A stretch of 64,000 nt of DNA from Ophiostoma sp. CBS 140.51 (GCA_029298735.1 JANSLP010000133.1:16532-80531), one strand, 5' to 3'. Shown: positions 30,813 through 43,803, numbered from the stretch's first letter. Made by a program: numbers and translations. Notes: a model not told the origin generated them from the letters alone.

Positions 30813-33800
30813 ATGGAGACCAGAGACGCTATGAATACCAAGGATGTGGAAAGCGTCTGTGGCTTGAAAGCATTCTTATATGCCATGGACCCAACCACGA
30901 CGCTCTTCACTTTTATGTTGTGAGTTTCTTGTTCCTTTTCTTCTTCATCCATTCTTTCCTTTTTGTCACCTACTTTCATTTGTGGCCGGTTCTCCTCTTG
31001 CATTTTTGTTTTATTTTCCCTCGAGTCGTCGTCGTTCTTTTCGTTACCTTCATCTCCCTATATTTACTTTCACTTCCTTCTGTCTTTCCCCCGGTACTTG
31101 TGTTTATTGGGTTCATCTTATTCTCAGCTGGTTCCTGCCACCAGCTTCTTTTCACCTTCATTTGTTTTCTTTTTGCCTCAACCTTTCAGCCTCTTCAGCT
31201 TCCAGTTGCTTTTGCGCAATTGCTTCCAATTTCCTTTTTCGGACGGCATTGACGCATCTCGCCTACTAGCCGAATTGCCTATTTTCCTCTGCAGCTGCAG
31301 CCTCACATTCATATCCCTCATTTTCATCAGCTCTGGTCCTGGCTGCCACGGCTTTTATTTACTTTTATTTACCTTTCCTTTTCTCCACAGTCGAGTCTTT
31401 TTTCGTTTCTTTTCTGTCTTTTTTTCGGTACTTGCGTTGATCGCATTACCGAACGCCAGTTTGTATGTTTATTTGCCATTTTCATTGTGCTTTCCTTTTG
31501 TTCACCTCGTTTGCACATGTTTTTATCCTCTTTTTTCATAATCTTTTTTTTTTCACGGCTCCATTTCCTCTCTCCCTTCCCTCCACAATTTGACACAGCA
31601 ACGTCCCCGACAAACCCCATTCGCTGCACAAAAAGTCCGTGCTTGTTAATCAGGAGACCGGCCAAGAAACGTTCTGAAGCAAGACGTCTCTGCCCATGGA
31701 GTGTCATCTTCTGGAAATACGGCAATGCTCGCTCGTCCCGAAATAACAGCCAACCCCAGCAACGGGCAACGAACGGTCGCGACTTTTGAGTGCGTCGTAT
31801 GAACACGACAACACGCAAAAAAGTGTATTGCGTGTTGACGTGTTCAGGGCGCGAAAGGAGAGAGCTCCGGCGTCCCCGTCAGCCCTAAACATCCACTTCT
31901 GCACCAAAACCCCCAAACTGTTCTCAATTGCCCCAATTACAGCCAACCAGAACCATTCCGAGCCATTCAACCTCCATCAGACCCCTGCAGATTCCCCTGC
32001 CTCATCTTCCTCCAGGGCCCTGGCACCTGCGACGCCTGATAGGCCAATCGTCCAAGCTTTCGTCATTTTAAAAATAGGTTGCCGAAATAGATGAGCTCGA
32101 TGCACGGTGCAGATGAGGGCAGATGAGAAGCAGATGCAGGCAGATGTCAGAAAGAGATGAGAAATATGAGAAGCTACTAATAACAATATGGGACAACAAA
32201 CGGGCAAAGTGGCCCTTGTTTCATCCTCGGCATTGCCTAAGCTCGTTCCTTTGGTTGAGGCTTATTCGGTTGTTCGATGCCCTTCCCGTTCTTGCTTGTC
32301 ATCTTCTGACGAGCCTGACGAGCTTTGGTAGAGCCCTGGCAAGAAGTGATGTGCCGTTCTCCATCCATACGGGCACCCCTAAAGCGGCAAGGTCGCGGGC
32401 GAGAGATCAGCGCCAATGATGAGAACGACGAGGTTGTGATTCCTGGCCAGGGCCTTGTTCGGTGCTTTTTTCCCCTTCGTTGCTTTCGTTTGCTTCTTCA
32501 GCCTCCTTTGCCTTCTTATTTTGGAATTCTTTTTGGCTCTTGTTCGTTCTTCTGCCGCTCATCATTTCCCCATTTGCCCAGGCCACATCCTGCTGTTCAT
32601 CATCTCACCCAGCTCGTCATCATCCTCTTCCTCGTGTTTTGTTGTTGTTGTTCTTTCCAGCTGCCTTCTTTTATTGTTCCGCCTTCTTTTCTACTTTGCT
32701 TTTTCATCATCTCTTTCATCCTCTTCATTCTTCCCGGACTTTCCGTCATCCGTTTTGAGTACAAATATGCAGCGTAAGCAGTGCTGACTTCGTTTTTCTT
32801 CGTTCCCTCGCTTTTCAGACGAACCGATCCTTCCGTCAACACTGTCCGCCTACTCGGGTCTTGGGACAACTTCAGTATGACTTACGCTATGGAGCGTGAC
32901 AGCCGTCGGGAACGCGGCCAATGGCGAGGCTGCCACACCTTTTCCAATGTTATCTGCGACGGCGACGCCCCTGCTAACCATGTTCCCCGTTCTGGCGGGC
33001 TGAAAATGGGGCAGACCTATTATTACTATGTACGTCTTATTATGAGTTCTTATTCTTATTTCTTCTTCTATTCTTCTTACCTTCTAGTCTCTTTATTCCC
33101 AGTCCTTATTCCGCTTCATATATCCCTCTCCCTTTTTACCCTTTACCTCTTTACAACATATATTCTACAGCCTTTCTCTTCTCTTCTTATATCCTTCCAC
33201 TCTCGCATCCATCTCAGTTCTTACATCTGGTCCTCCTTCAACTTAAACTTCAGCAACTAACATATCAAGTACGAGGTTGACGGCACCACCGAAACTCACG
33301 ATCCGTCCATACCATCCACCACCACCTGCCCTTATTTGCCCGGTCAACGTGTCAACACACTCTGGGTTCCCATCGAACAGTCCTCCCGTCAGCGGAGTGC
33401 CTCCGTCAACTCCCTCTGTCTTCACAACTTTAAGACCATGGACCCGGCCGACAAGTTCGTGACGCCCCGGCCACCACCGGCCACACCCTCTGTTGTGGGC
33501 CCATTGCCACCTCCACCAGCATCGGCCATGGCCATTCCGTACGAGCGGAGACCATTGGCTTCCTCATGCGGCAACAAGCGCCCAGTCTCGCCTCTTCCTA
33601 CACCAAGACATCTTCTCCGCCACCAGCGTTCTGTCCGTTCGTTGTCACCATCACCATCAATCTCCACATGGTCACCGCGCCGGTTATTTGCTCGCCGTGC
33701 CAGCCCCAGCCGTGAGGTGAAGCTGGTCGACGGTCAAAATGAGGAAGAGAACACATTCATGCCGTCATCAGTTGCCAGTGAGAACGACACCTATCTGCAC

Positions 33801-34862
33801 CGGCCAGTCCTCTCATCGAGACTGGTCTCTTCTTCTGCGTCGTCCATCTCTTCCATCTCGCGCTCCCGCCAAGGCGGTCTAGCTCCTGCACCATACTACC
33901 CGTCGACAGCATCTCAGGGCAGCCGCTCCCGGGACATCTCGCCCGAGTCGCTGCGCCGCTTCCTGGTCGATGATGCACCCCTTGAGAGCCTTTCGAGTGA
34001 CAACATCAGCCTTACTGGCCGCAGTGTCTCTTCGACCTTGCCTGCTGTTGCTGTTCACACCGATGTCATCGGCCAAAACTCGTCCTTCCTCCTGTCAGAG
34101 ACCGATGACGAGGATGAGGACGACTTTGATGTTATCAACATCAACAAGAACAACAGGGGCCACGATCTGGACTTCATCGATGATGACGAGCACAACTTTG
34201 CCACATCGACCACGTCCGAGACCGCGCCCATGACCATCCTGTCGCCCCCGCCGCCAGCTTCGCGCAACATTACGCCGCTGATGGTGCCGGTGGAGGAGAA
34301 GGTCGACGTTGTGGAGGTTGAGGAGGCCAGTCCAGCGGAGCCGGAGCTTCCTCTTCCAAAGGCTCCTACTCGGGCCCCGCCGGCCATTCCTGAGCCGACG
34401 CTCGAGGTGGCCGCTGAGGCTGAGGCTGAGATCGAGGCTCATCTCGATGGGACTGTCAAGATTGACCTTCCCCAGCTTAACCTCGAGCTGCCGCCTGTAC
34501 TGGCACCACCATCGCCCATGTCGCTCTCGCCCATGTCCATGTCCTCGATGTCGGGTGCACTGTCGTTCCAGTCGCACGAGGACGACAGCGAGCCGCTCGA
34601 TGTTGATGCTGGTTCGTCGGCAGCGCTGTTCCTGCCTCCACCAGAGCATCCGTTCCGGGGTGGCGCCAGTGAGAGCTGCAAGGCCGACCCCGAGTCGCAG
34701 CAGCACCGCCAGAACCACCATCACCACCTCATGGACGCCGCTCTGACGGGCAGCACAACGACACTCGTCCCCGGCAACGGCCTGATCGGCGCCGGCACCA
34801 GCAGCGGCCTTGATGACCTGGTCGATGAGCTGGGCTGGATGGCCACTGCTATTCAGGGCTAG
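30813..34862 (+). CDS. Glycogen-binding (AMPK-beta CBM48-like) fungal protein
   Basis: Three exons: 30813-30919, 32819-33029 and 33270-34862, giving 636 residues. The first intron is 1899 nt (GTGAGT donor, TTTTCAG acceptor, CTGAC branch-like site about 25 nt before the end). The second is 240 nt. Splicing joins CGLKAFLYAMDPTTTLFTFM to LRTDPSVNTVRLLGSWDNFS and then, across intron 2, TYYYYYEVDGTTETHDP. This restores a contiguous E-set fold with the GSWDNF and YYYEVDG strands of glycogen-recognition domains, followed by a conserved SIPSTTTCPYLPGQRVNTLWVP. From about residue 150 the protein is disordered, with an acidic DDEDEDDFD segment and many Ser/Pro. It has no kinase-binding C-terminal domain like AMPK-beta, so it is a distinct fungal family. 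A role in glycogen or carbohydrate sensing is inference. Confidence 0.85.
30920..32818 (+). other. 1.9-kb intron 1 of the glycogen-binding protein gene
   Basis: Other introns in this window are 52-240 nt; this one is 1899 nt and very T/C-rich on the sense strand, especially 30920-31600 and 32460-32760. It contains several open frames of 90-190 codons that consist mostly of Phe, Leu, Ser and Pro and so only reflect the pyrimidine bias. No extra exon with convincing coding character was found inside it. Confidence 0.7.
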
Positions 34863-36334
34863 GCCCATTCCTTTCTTATATTGTTACATTTCCTTTGTCT
34901 TGGTGTTTTAAAACTTTTAGAAGCGTGGGATTTGATTTATGGGATCATTACTTTGCATTGGGATAGCGATTATTTTTGGGGTTTTATTTTTAGATGAGAG
35001 CCACTTGGGATTTTACGGCCTCACAAAACGGGATTCACACTGGGATAATGGGTGTTTTCTTTTCTTACCTGTATTTTTGTTTATTCTCTTGCTCTTCACG
35101 TCGTATGAGACGTTACAGATGACCTCCATCTGAGGTTAGAACAACAAGGGTGCCTTTTCGGCGCCTCTTTTTCATCAATCAAACCTTTTGTTGACATGGG
35201 CCCTATTTTGGGGCCATGATAATCGCAATCTGATCTCTCCCCTTTTCTTATTTTAATGACGTCGTTTTGCGTATTGCGAAGCAGCGGTGCTCGCCTGTCG
35301 TTTGGGTTGGAGGGCTGACGATCTTAGTCTAAGCCTTGTAAGGCAGTTCGAAAAAAAGCGTAGGTCTGTCGTATAATAAAAGTACGAGATGTCGGAGGTA
35401 GAACCCTGGTCTAAACTTCTTAATCCGATATCCGGGGCCGGTTCTGGGATTCCCGGCGGTTTAGAGTTATGTTGCGGTTGCGTTGCTCGAGGGCCCGCAA
35501 AAACGCCGTGTTTCTCCAAGTGCGGACGGACTGAGTTAGAAAGGAGTTGTGTCGGTCTTCGGACAAAAATCTCACCGACTGAGAAGTCCGAGATGGAGAA
35601 AAAAAGAAGTGGGCCCAGCCTGCCAAATCACCCAAACGCCGGTGTTGGGCCGCGTGAACTGTTAATGCTTGCTGGCGACTGGTCCTGGCGATCGCCGGAG
35701 GGGTTGACGGTGAGCAGAAAAGATTGTGCCCGAACGGACGTGCTTTGGAGAATAGAGATGGAATTTCTAATTCTGACTCCTTTTCATGTGTGAAAAAGGG
35801 TTATTAACAAGAACTCTGACCAGACTTTCCATTCTGGAGAAACGATAAAAGGGACGAGAGCCAAGGACATGCAAGTGAAGGGAGTTCCTCGACTAAAACC
35901 GACAAAGAAAACAACGAGGCTCTCACTCACCCACAAGCGTCTCGTTCCCTGTTCTCACCAAAGCTCTCAAACGGCAAGGCTGCAGAAGCAGATCCCGAAG
36001 AAAAGGACTCAACTTACCAATTCAAAAACGACAAAAAAAGAGAAAAATAAAAGGAAAGAAAAGGAGCTGTGAAAGACGACAATCTGCGAATGTCTCGAAC
36101 CTTCCTGTCTTTTTAAACATTTTCTGGCCTCATCCATCCCCCACGGGAAACAACCGCATTCATATTTTCGTTCCGAAAGGACAAGCCAACCTGCAGCTTC
36201 GCACTCCTCTTCGGCATTCCTAGCGTGTCCGAAGTCCTTTGCACTCGCAAATCTTACACCGCACACTGGGAACAGCAACCGCCAAACACCCCACTGGACC
36301 TGTCTTTTGCTGTGTTGGCCGTCTCTTGCCCAAC
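34863..36334. other. Intergenic region upstream of the Zn2Cys6 regulator
   Basis: About 1.5 kb. The first 350 bp are AT-rich 3' UTR of the preceding gene. The rest is unremarkable promoter sequence; a purine-rich stretch lies at 36030-36080. No gene or RNA was recognised. Confidence 0.5.
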
Positions 36335-39300
36335 ATGGACACATACGACGACTCCTCGTCTTCAGACGACGACCTGAGAGACGAGTCCCCCGAAGAGGCC
36401 CAGCAGCAACAGCAGACAGCACTGGAGCCCTTGGCCTGCGTGGCCTGTCGTGCGCGTAAGCTCAAGTGCGATCGGACAAAGCCTGCATGCAGTCGCTGCA
36501 CCAAAGCTACCGATGGCACGGTTTGTGTGTACCCGGAGTCGCGCCGCAAGCCCATGTTCAAGCGGCGCAATGTAAAGGATATCGAGGCTCGATTAGGTAA
36601 ATCCCCCTTCCTGTTGACATACCATTGGCTGCCTCCTAACACCCCTTAGCCCAGGTAGAAGGCTTGTTGAAGGAGGCGCCGAGCCTGGACCGCAAGAGGA
36701 GTGCTGCAGATGAGACTGAGTCCGCGTCTGGTCGCTCTGGTCGCAATGGTACTGGCCTCTTCTCTGTCATCACCGAGGCCGAAATTGGTGGAGGACGCGG
36801 ACTCAATGATGGCGGTCCGACGCCGTGCGCCCCTGTCGATGAGGACTCATACTCGACCGAGCTCATGGATCTTGGCATGTCTGAAGCGCCGCCTCCATAT
36901 GAGATTATCGAAGCTTTGTGAGTGTTCCCAGCATACCATGTGTTGGATATTGTTGTTGCTAACTGGATAGACACACTGCCTACTTTGCGAACCAGCACAT
37001 GTTCATTCCCATTGTGCACAAGACTCGCTATCTCAGGGCATTCCATTCGGCCCCGCACCTGCGGCCACCTATGGGCCTGCAATATGCCATCTGGGCCATG
37101 TCCTCGCAGGTGTACCGCAAGTATTCGCATTTTCACGATGCGTTTTACCGCCGGGCACGGCAGTATCTTGAGAACGATGAGATGAAGGGCCATGGCGAGC
37201 ACTTTATCACCATTGGCCATGCCCAGGCATGGGCTCTTCTTGCCGCGTACGAAGCTCGTCGGCTCTTCTTCACACGTGCAGCCATGAGCTGCTCGCGGTG
37301 TGTCCGTCTTGTCGGTATGATGGGTCTCAACCGTCTTGACGACAACACCGGTGGTGATCGACTTGCTTCTACTCTTCAGCCACCATCGGACTGGACTGAG
37401 CTGGAAGAGCGCCGGCGTGTGTACTGGGGCGCTTTTTGTGTCGACAGCCATGCCTCGATCTCGACCGGCTGGCCGACCCTGATCAATGCAAATGATGTAA
37501 GTTTACCCACCTATTGTCGACCGATGAATTGGCCTGATTCTGTACTTGTACTCACACACATAGGCCACAACACACCTGCCCAGTTCGGAAGATGCGTTTG
37601 CTCGCGGCACGCCGCAGCCGTCTTGCACACTCGACAATATATTTTCTGGGTCGACGTACTCAACCTTCTCCAGCGCCATCCTCGTGTGCCATCTTTTCAA
37701 CTCCATCCTGCTCCATGTACAGCTCAAGCCCAGTGACCGGCCCGAGGACTTTGAGTATGGCCCCTTCTGGGAGCGACACCGCAGCCTTGACACAAAGATG
37801 TCGTCGGCTTTCGTATTCTTGCCGGAGCGGTACCGGCTGCCGCAAAACTTCCAGGACCCAGTCGCCGTGCATACCAACCTGAACTTGCACGCGGCGACGA
37901 TTTGTCTGCACAATGCAGCCGTCGAGCGTGCCGAGGCGCATAACCTGCCCGAGTCAGTGACCAAGAACTGCTATGACCGCATGTTTACGGCTGCGCAGGA
38001 GATTGTCAACATCATCGAGAAGACGAGCCACATGGCCGGCAGCTATGTAAGTGAACCCTTGAGGCTGAGCAGATGGGAAAGAAAGAGTTACTCACATGTT
38101 TGTTCCTTTTGTATAGAAGAGCCCGCTCGCATCATTGTCTTTGTACTGCGCCACGTCAGTCTTCATCTACCAGGCAATGATGCATGAGAAGAACCAGACG
38201 CAAAACACCGAGGCCGCCGAGAAGGCTGCGGGCCATATTGAGTTCATTATGCACTGTATGGACAATGGCCGCACGAACAATGTCACGCGTCTCCTGCTGC
38301 ACCAGGCCATCATGGACGTCGACCGCAACGGCCTGACGACGGCCAAGCACTTCTCGTGGTTCAAGCGGTATGCTAACCGGGCCGTTGATGCTGGTCATTA
38401 TGTCCCCGTCCTCGCTCGATCGGCTGTGTCGCGGCATTCGTGGCAGCAGCCGCCCATGGCTGGTCGTTTGCCGCTGATCAACAAACACAACACCAAGGTC
38501 ATGAAGTCGCAGCAGTGCTGTACTGTGGGCTCAACTAACATGTGTGACTCGTGCCGCAAGAAGATGGAGGCGGACCAGGCGGCTGGAAGGCTGCCGCCCA
38601 AGAACAGTAACGCCGCCACAACGAATACAAACGGCGACCTGAATAAAAAGCGGCGCCGTCTTCAATCCCCAGAAGCTGTGGAAGTACCGACAATGGACGC
38701 TTTCCAAACCCACTATGGCGGTGCCTTTGTCGTGTTGCCACGCCGTGCCGAAACTGTATCGCCGGCACCGTCCGATGTGTCCGTCGGATCAAGCATTCAT
38801 ACTGGCCAGGAGTCGTCAAGCAATGGTGAAAGCGGCTCACGGCCTTCGGTGTCGACACAGGGCAGCTTGTCTCAACTTGGTATATCATCTCTGCCGGGCA
38901 TCATCCCTCCCGGCGTCTCCCTAGTAGGAGGCCAAAAGAAGCAGCAGCAACAGCAGCAACAGCCGCAGCAGACAGCCGCCGCTGCCTCCGCTACCACCAA
39001 CGACTTCTTCCCATCTGTCTCCCTTCCCGATCTCTGGACTGGAACGTCGGCTTCTGTGGTCGAAAATGCCGGCTTGGGTGATGCCGCCGCGTTCTTGGGC
39101 ATGCCGAGCGCCGATAATGACCAGTGTGTCCCGTCTTCCGTGACTCTGCCGATGGACTCTTCGTTTCTATACAATCCGTTGGATGAGGCCGTGACGACAT
39201 GCTTGGATGAGGCCACGATCCAGGAGATTGTATCGGGCGACACGGCCAGCCAGATGGAGAGCAACGATCCGTGGACAACGTTCTTGCAGGCGGGCGATTT

Positions 39301-39340
39301 CGACAGCACTGACTGGAGCACGATTGACCACCAGCAGTGA
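36335..39340 (+). CDS. Zn2Cys6 fungal-specific transcription factor
   Basis: Five exons: 36335-36596, 36650-36917, 36971-37496, 37564-38046 and 38117-39340. Introns are 53, 53, 67 and 70 nt with GTAAAT, GTGAGT, GTAAGT and GTAAGT donors; the product is 920 residues. The binuclear zinc cluster is at residues 35-64 with spacing CX2CX6CX6CX2CX8C. It is followed by a basic linker and a short coiled coil (NVKDIEARLAQVEGLL). The fungal-specific regulatory domain (PF04082 type) spans roughly 175-500, with HTAYFANQHMFIPIVHKTRY, AWALLAAYEARRLFF and ERRRVYWGAFCVDSHASI. The C-terminal third is disordered, with a second Cys-rich patch (CCTVGSTNMCDSC), a Gln run and an acidic end that could be an activation domain. 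The target genes are unknown. No metabolic gene cluster adjoins it, so it is probably not a pathway-specific regulator. Confidence 0.92.
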
Positions 39341-39920
39341 TGTATACCGACTCTGGCGTGACAGAAAAAAGATGGATAATGAAGGATTATGAATTGCTAC
39401 GATATTGTTCTAGGAAAAGAGGCCCCTACAAAGGCTTTTCGGTTGCTCCTTCCTGGAGATATGGCGCTGCATGTCGTGAGGAAGGTGCGATCAAAGAAAA
39501 TGAACAAAGGTAACTACGCCCACGATGGAAAGGACGATTGACACACGCAACTCTTTTAGATAAATTTTATAGATACTATATTTGTAGTAACGATTACCAT
39601 GCCAGACTTTCTAAACAGTTTTAAGTGCGCGTTGTGCTGTCGATGCGGAACCGTTTTACACCGTATTAGCGGCCGAGCCCACTAACACGCGACGACGCGT
39701 CAGCAGTGCCCTCGTATTTTTTGGGGGTCGTTTTTGGTGGGATTCGCGAACAAAGCGCGGCCAAACTGGCGCAGTATTCACCTAACGGGGCAAGCAGATG
39801 ATCGTGCCTTCCGTTACTTCCGACGTCCGACGTCTTTGTCGTTGCTGTTGGAAAAACGAAGATAATTTTGATCGTTTTTTCGACCTCATCAACACACGTC
39901 GATTCAGCACCCACCGCAGC
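39341..39920. other. Intergenic region upstream of the prolyl hydroxylase gene
   Basis: About 580 bp containing 3' UTR of the regulator (AT-rich near 39555-39600) and the promoter of the next gene. An in-frame upstream ATG at 39798 would extend the hydroxylase by 41 Arg/Cys-rich residues and is considered unlikely. Confidence 0.5.
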
Positions 39921-40912
39921 ATGTTTGGCTACGCAGCCCTGGTCTGCTTGGCAGCCGTGCTGTTCTGGCTAGACCCCATTCTGCGGGTTGTGGCCCCTTC
40001 GGTGCTGCTGGATGCGCCTGTGTTGCGCAAAACGCCAAGACCGCCTATCAACGAAGCACTGTTGGCTCTGGAAGATAACGACTCTTCACTTACATGCCCT
40101 GACGACGCCTACACGGTACACATCTTTAGCAAGGCGCCGCTGGTACTGTACGTCGAGAACTTTTTGTCGCTCGACGAGCGGCGGCATCTGATTGAGATTA
40201 GGTAGGTCCGACGACGAACAATATTTTTTTATGGTGAGAGCACTGCTGACCCGCCAGCACCCCCATCTATGAGGCCTCGACGGTGACGCACGATGGCGGG
40301 GGCACCGTCCAGCGCAACGCCACCGTACGCGACTCGGAGGTGGCCGTCGTGCCACGGGACAACGTGGTGCGCTGCATTGAAGCGCGGGCGCGGCGGCTAC
40401 AAGGATGGCGAGACGACCTGTGGATTGAGAGGTTGCGTATACAGCGGTACCAGGCGCCGTCCGGACACTACAGCTACCACTACGATTGGAGCCGGTCGGG
40501 CGCGGCAACTGGCGGCTGGGGGCGGGTGTCGAGCCTAATGGTGTTTGTGGACGACGGCGAGCTGGACGAGAGTGCAGGCGGTCGTGATGCCTCACCATTA
40601 AAAGGCGGCGGCACAGCATTTCCACGGCTGCCGAGACGAAGCACCGACGCTCGCTGGTGCAAGGTTATTGAGTGTCCCGATGGAACCAAAGAGACTGACG
40701 ACGGCGTGAACCCAGACGGTGCTGTCTATGCTAGCACAGACAACCCCACGGGCGTCGTTTTCCAGCCGGTGGTTGGCAATGCCGTGTTCTGGGAGAACTT
40801 CCGGCCCGACGGCACTGGCCGGGCGTACGAGGAGACGTGGCACGCCGGGCTGCGGGTGCGGCAAGGCGTCAAGGTGGGACTGAACATCTGGAGCTGGGGG
40901 AGGGTAGATTAA
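39921..40912 (+). CDS. Prolyl 4-hydroxylase-type 2OG-Fe(II) oxygenase
   Basis: Two exons: 39921-40201 and 40258-40912, with a 56-nt intron (GTAGGT donor, CGCCAG acceptor). The product is 311 residues. It begins with a hydrophobic signal anchor (MFGYAALVCLAAVLFWLDP), so it is probably membrane-tethered in the secretory pathway. The iron ligands are His168 and Asp170 in SYHYDW and His289 in TWHAGLRV. Lys299, ten residues after the distal His, is placed to bind 2-oxoglutarate. YVENFLSLDERRHLIEI and FWENFRPDGTG are typical prolyl 4-hydroxylase alpha-subunit-like segments. The substrate is unknown. Fungi have several such small hydroxylases, and collagen is not the substrate. The start at MFGYAALV is chosen because it places the anchor at the very N-terminus. 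Confidence 0.9.
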
Positions 40913-43421
40913 ACAGACTGAGCATGATCAATTGACCACATCTCATGCCACAAAAGGCGGCGTGGCGATGTTTCTTCTTCTTTCCCTTACTGAAACGATA
41001 CGTGGCAGACTCCACGCGTGGAGTGTCCAGCCTGTCTAGAACTTGCTTTCCACGTTTTCTGCTGTCTGCGTTTTGTTGATGGACGATCTGTGCTACGTAG
41101 TAGGCTCTTCCATGCTATATCTTCACCCTTTCCAAGTTCTTAACCGCTCAGTTATCCATCTACGCGAGATGTCCACGTTTGTGGCTTATGCCGGGTGTCT
41201 CGTGCCGCACCTCACACCATCCCACTTCCTCTCCCTCTGCCTCTCATACGCTGTGCGCCGTATGCAACCAAGATCGCAGGCGGCAGAGCCCATGCAACAG
41301 GCGGGGTGGGGGGAGGTACTCAGCAATCAGCAAGGAGAGATGAGCGGTGGTCTTGATATGTGATGTGTTGTGAGTGAGAAGTGACAAGCCTCCCCTGCTG
41401 TGGAAGAGGCGAATCGGCAGTGCAGAGTGCGAGAAGGAAGCATTGGCAGGCAGGCAGTCCACGAATGACAAGACGCTCTTCAGCTTCCAGAACCAGCCCA
41501 TTGTGGTACAAAGACCCCCAAACAGCATCACAGAACATCTGCTGGCATGCAGACGCCACAGCGAGGGATAACACAACTCTGCCTTGGCTCAGGATGGGGG
41601 TTGAAGAAAACGAAAAGACGGAAGGGAAAAAGAAAGAAAAGGCCATGGAAGGGCCTGATCGAACGACAAGGAGCGGATGCAGCCCTTGGCCAAGGCGGCT
41701 TGCATCTTGCACTTTGTTCCTTGACCGGTGATGGCTGATGTCGATTCCTCAACGGAAACAGGCAGCATTCTCCCGGGTTTGTACCCAGGCTGCTTCCGTC
41801 ACGGCACCCTGTCTCCCCGACCTGATGCAAAACTGATCCTTTTTTTCGATTTGAAGGGTGTGCTGAGTCGGCGCGGTCAGCTTTCCGTCCATGCAAAATA
41901 TTTACAAGGTACGATTAAGTCTGCAAAGGGAAACCTGTTCGGCAAATTAACTGTCAATATCTCGACGCACAAAAAAGGAGAACATCGTTCGTGTCTGCGC
42001 AGATGCTACGATGCAATCGATCTCGGCTTTTCTTCAGGTCCCCTCCGAATAAAATGAGAATGATTCATGGTCCCTATTTCATGTCGTGGACGTGCTCCGT
42101 TCAAGTACGAATACGACGTTCCTCGATGGCGACTCCGTGCCTGTGCTGTTGTATTTGTATATCCGAGCCGACATCAGACCCCAAAATCATAAAATCATCC
42201 TCCCATCGTCCATCGACCGTATTTCCTCGTACCAGCCGGCGGGCAAGAGACCAGGGGCTGCTTTGCTGACAACAGCTGACTTAAAAAAGACACCAACAGA
42301 CAGCAGGACTGTTCTGACGACAGGCAGTTGACGCACAGATATTTTGTGCTCTGGGCATTTTGTCTGTGGTCTGTGTCTGCATGCAAAACAGCGTTGTATT
42401 CCATTCTGTAACGTGCCAGTCGAGGAAAAGGATTCGCCCGCCTCGGCCGTCGGTCTGGCCAGGAGACAGCCTCAATTCATCGAGGCACTTCTTGTTATTT
42501 TTGTTGCTCCTTCTCTCTTCCTCCAGCTGGCTGCCAGTTCACTGATCGGCATGATTTGCTGCGAGGTCCCCTGGACGCTGTCGTTTCTCGATGTTGCGAG
42601 TGGACAGAGGGACTGCCCATCGATCCATATTGTCCCCATTTTTATGCTCCATCCACGATCCAACCGTCTGTTCAAACGACACAAAGAGTGGAGGGAGGGG
42701 CTGGATGGGATGGTGGGCTCTTGGGCTCCTGGGCTCGCAGGCGCAGTGGGGAACGCGGGCGGAACCAGGCCTTTGCAGAGGACGGCACGGCAGAAGGGAG
42801 ATTGTCTGTTCTTTTGAAAACCAGGCTGCCGGGATATTCTCGGGTGGTGAACTGTGAACTATTCATCGTTGGTTGTCACTTTACTCAGTTAAGAACATCT
42901 GCTGTTTGAATGCTTGGTTCTATTGCCCTTCTATTCTTCCAAACATTCGACCTGTTCTTCCTTGATCCTGCTTGTGCTCTCGTTTCAACCCCCTTTTGGG
43001 ACCTCCTTGAAGTCCCCCTTTGACTATTTTGCCGCCCGTACGACATGTGCCGTTGCCGAAACATGCTTGACCGCCCGCACTTCTGTGCATTTGCACGACT
43101 TTTGACCCCCGTGTCGGCTTCTCTACATCTGCCTGTCTTCTTTGCTTCTTTCTTTTCTTTTTCTCTTCCTTTTCTCTCCCATCCTTCCTTTTCGCCCCCT
43201 CTTCTCAAAACAAACCCCTGATCCGGGTCAGCCACCAACGATGAGTGACGATGGCAGGACAAGGGCGCAGAGCCAGTCGATTGACGACCCCCTGGTAAAT
43301 TTTTGCTTCTTTCCTTTCTTCTGTTTTCTTTTATTTGCTTTTTTGCTCAGCGGTTGCTTTATTTTCTCATGTATCTGATGTAACTCCGTGCGCTGTATCA
43401 CCACACCTTTTTGCGTTGCCA

Positions 43422-43453
43422 TGTACTTTGTACTTTGTACTCCGTACTTTGTA
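43422..43453 (+). repeat. Heptamer repeat patch (TGTACTY), four and a half copies
   Basis: TGTACTT, TGTACTT, TGTACTC, CGTACTT and TGTA follow one another without gaps. It is the clearest A-type member of a degenerate heptamer family seen elsewhere in the window. Confidence 0.85.
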
Positions 43454-43775
43454 GTTGCTTTTTTACTCCTGCAGTGTCGAACTTTTCTTTTTCGCACTTG
43501 CGCCTGCATGCATGAGACCTGCATTAGAAAGAATATATGTATGTGTGCATGCGCGCCAATGGATGGCTACATCTCTTCAGGCGCAAATGCTTATTGTGAT
43601 CCCAAGTATCTTTTTTGGCACACTTTTTATTACAATGTCTGCAAGGCCTGCAAGGGAGAAAAGAATCGAAGGGAAGGATTACGCTGAAGGATAATCGTAC
43701 AGCCCCTTTGTTACTTTCGTCTTTTTCTTCAACATTCAGTCATTTGTCCTACCCAACCTGCCCGACGCACATATT

Positions 43776-43803
43776 CCTTTCTTTCCTTTCTTTCCTTTCT
43801 TTG
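43776..43803 (+). repeat. Short pyrimidine minisatellite (9-bp unit)
   Basis: CCTTTCTTT is repeated three times in tandem within a T/C-rich island. It is a simple slippage-type repeat with no sign of function. Confidence 0.75.

Noticed and set aside
30920..32818. Open frames up to about 190 codons inside the long intron, rich in Phe, Leu and Ser
   Set aside because: They reflect pyrimidine bias; hydrophobic runs without polar loops or domain pattern, overlapping in three frames.
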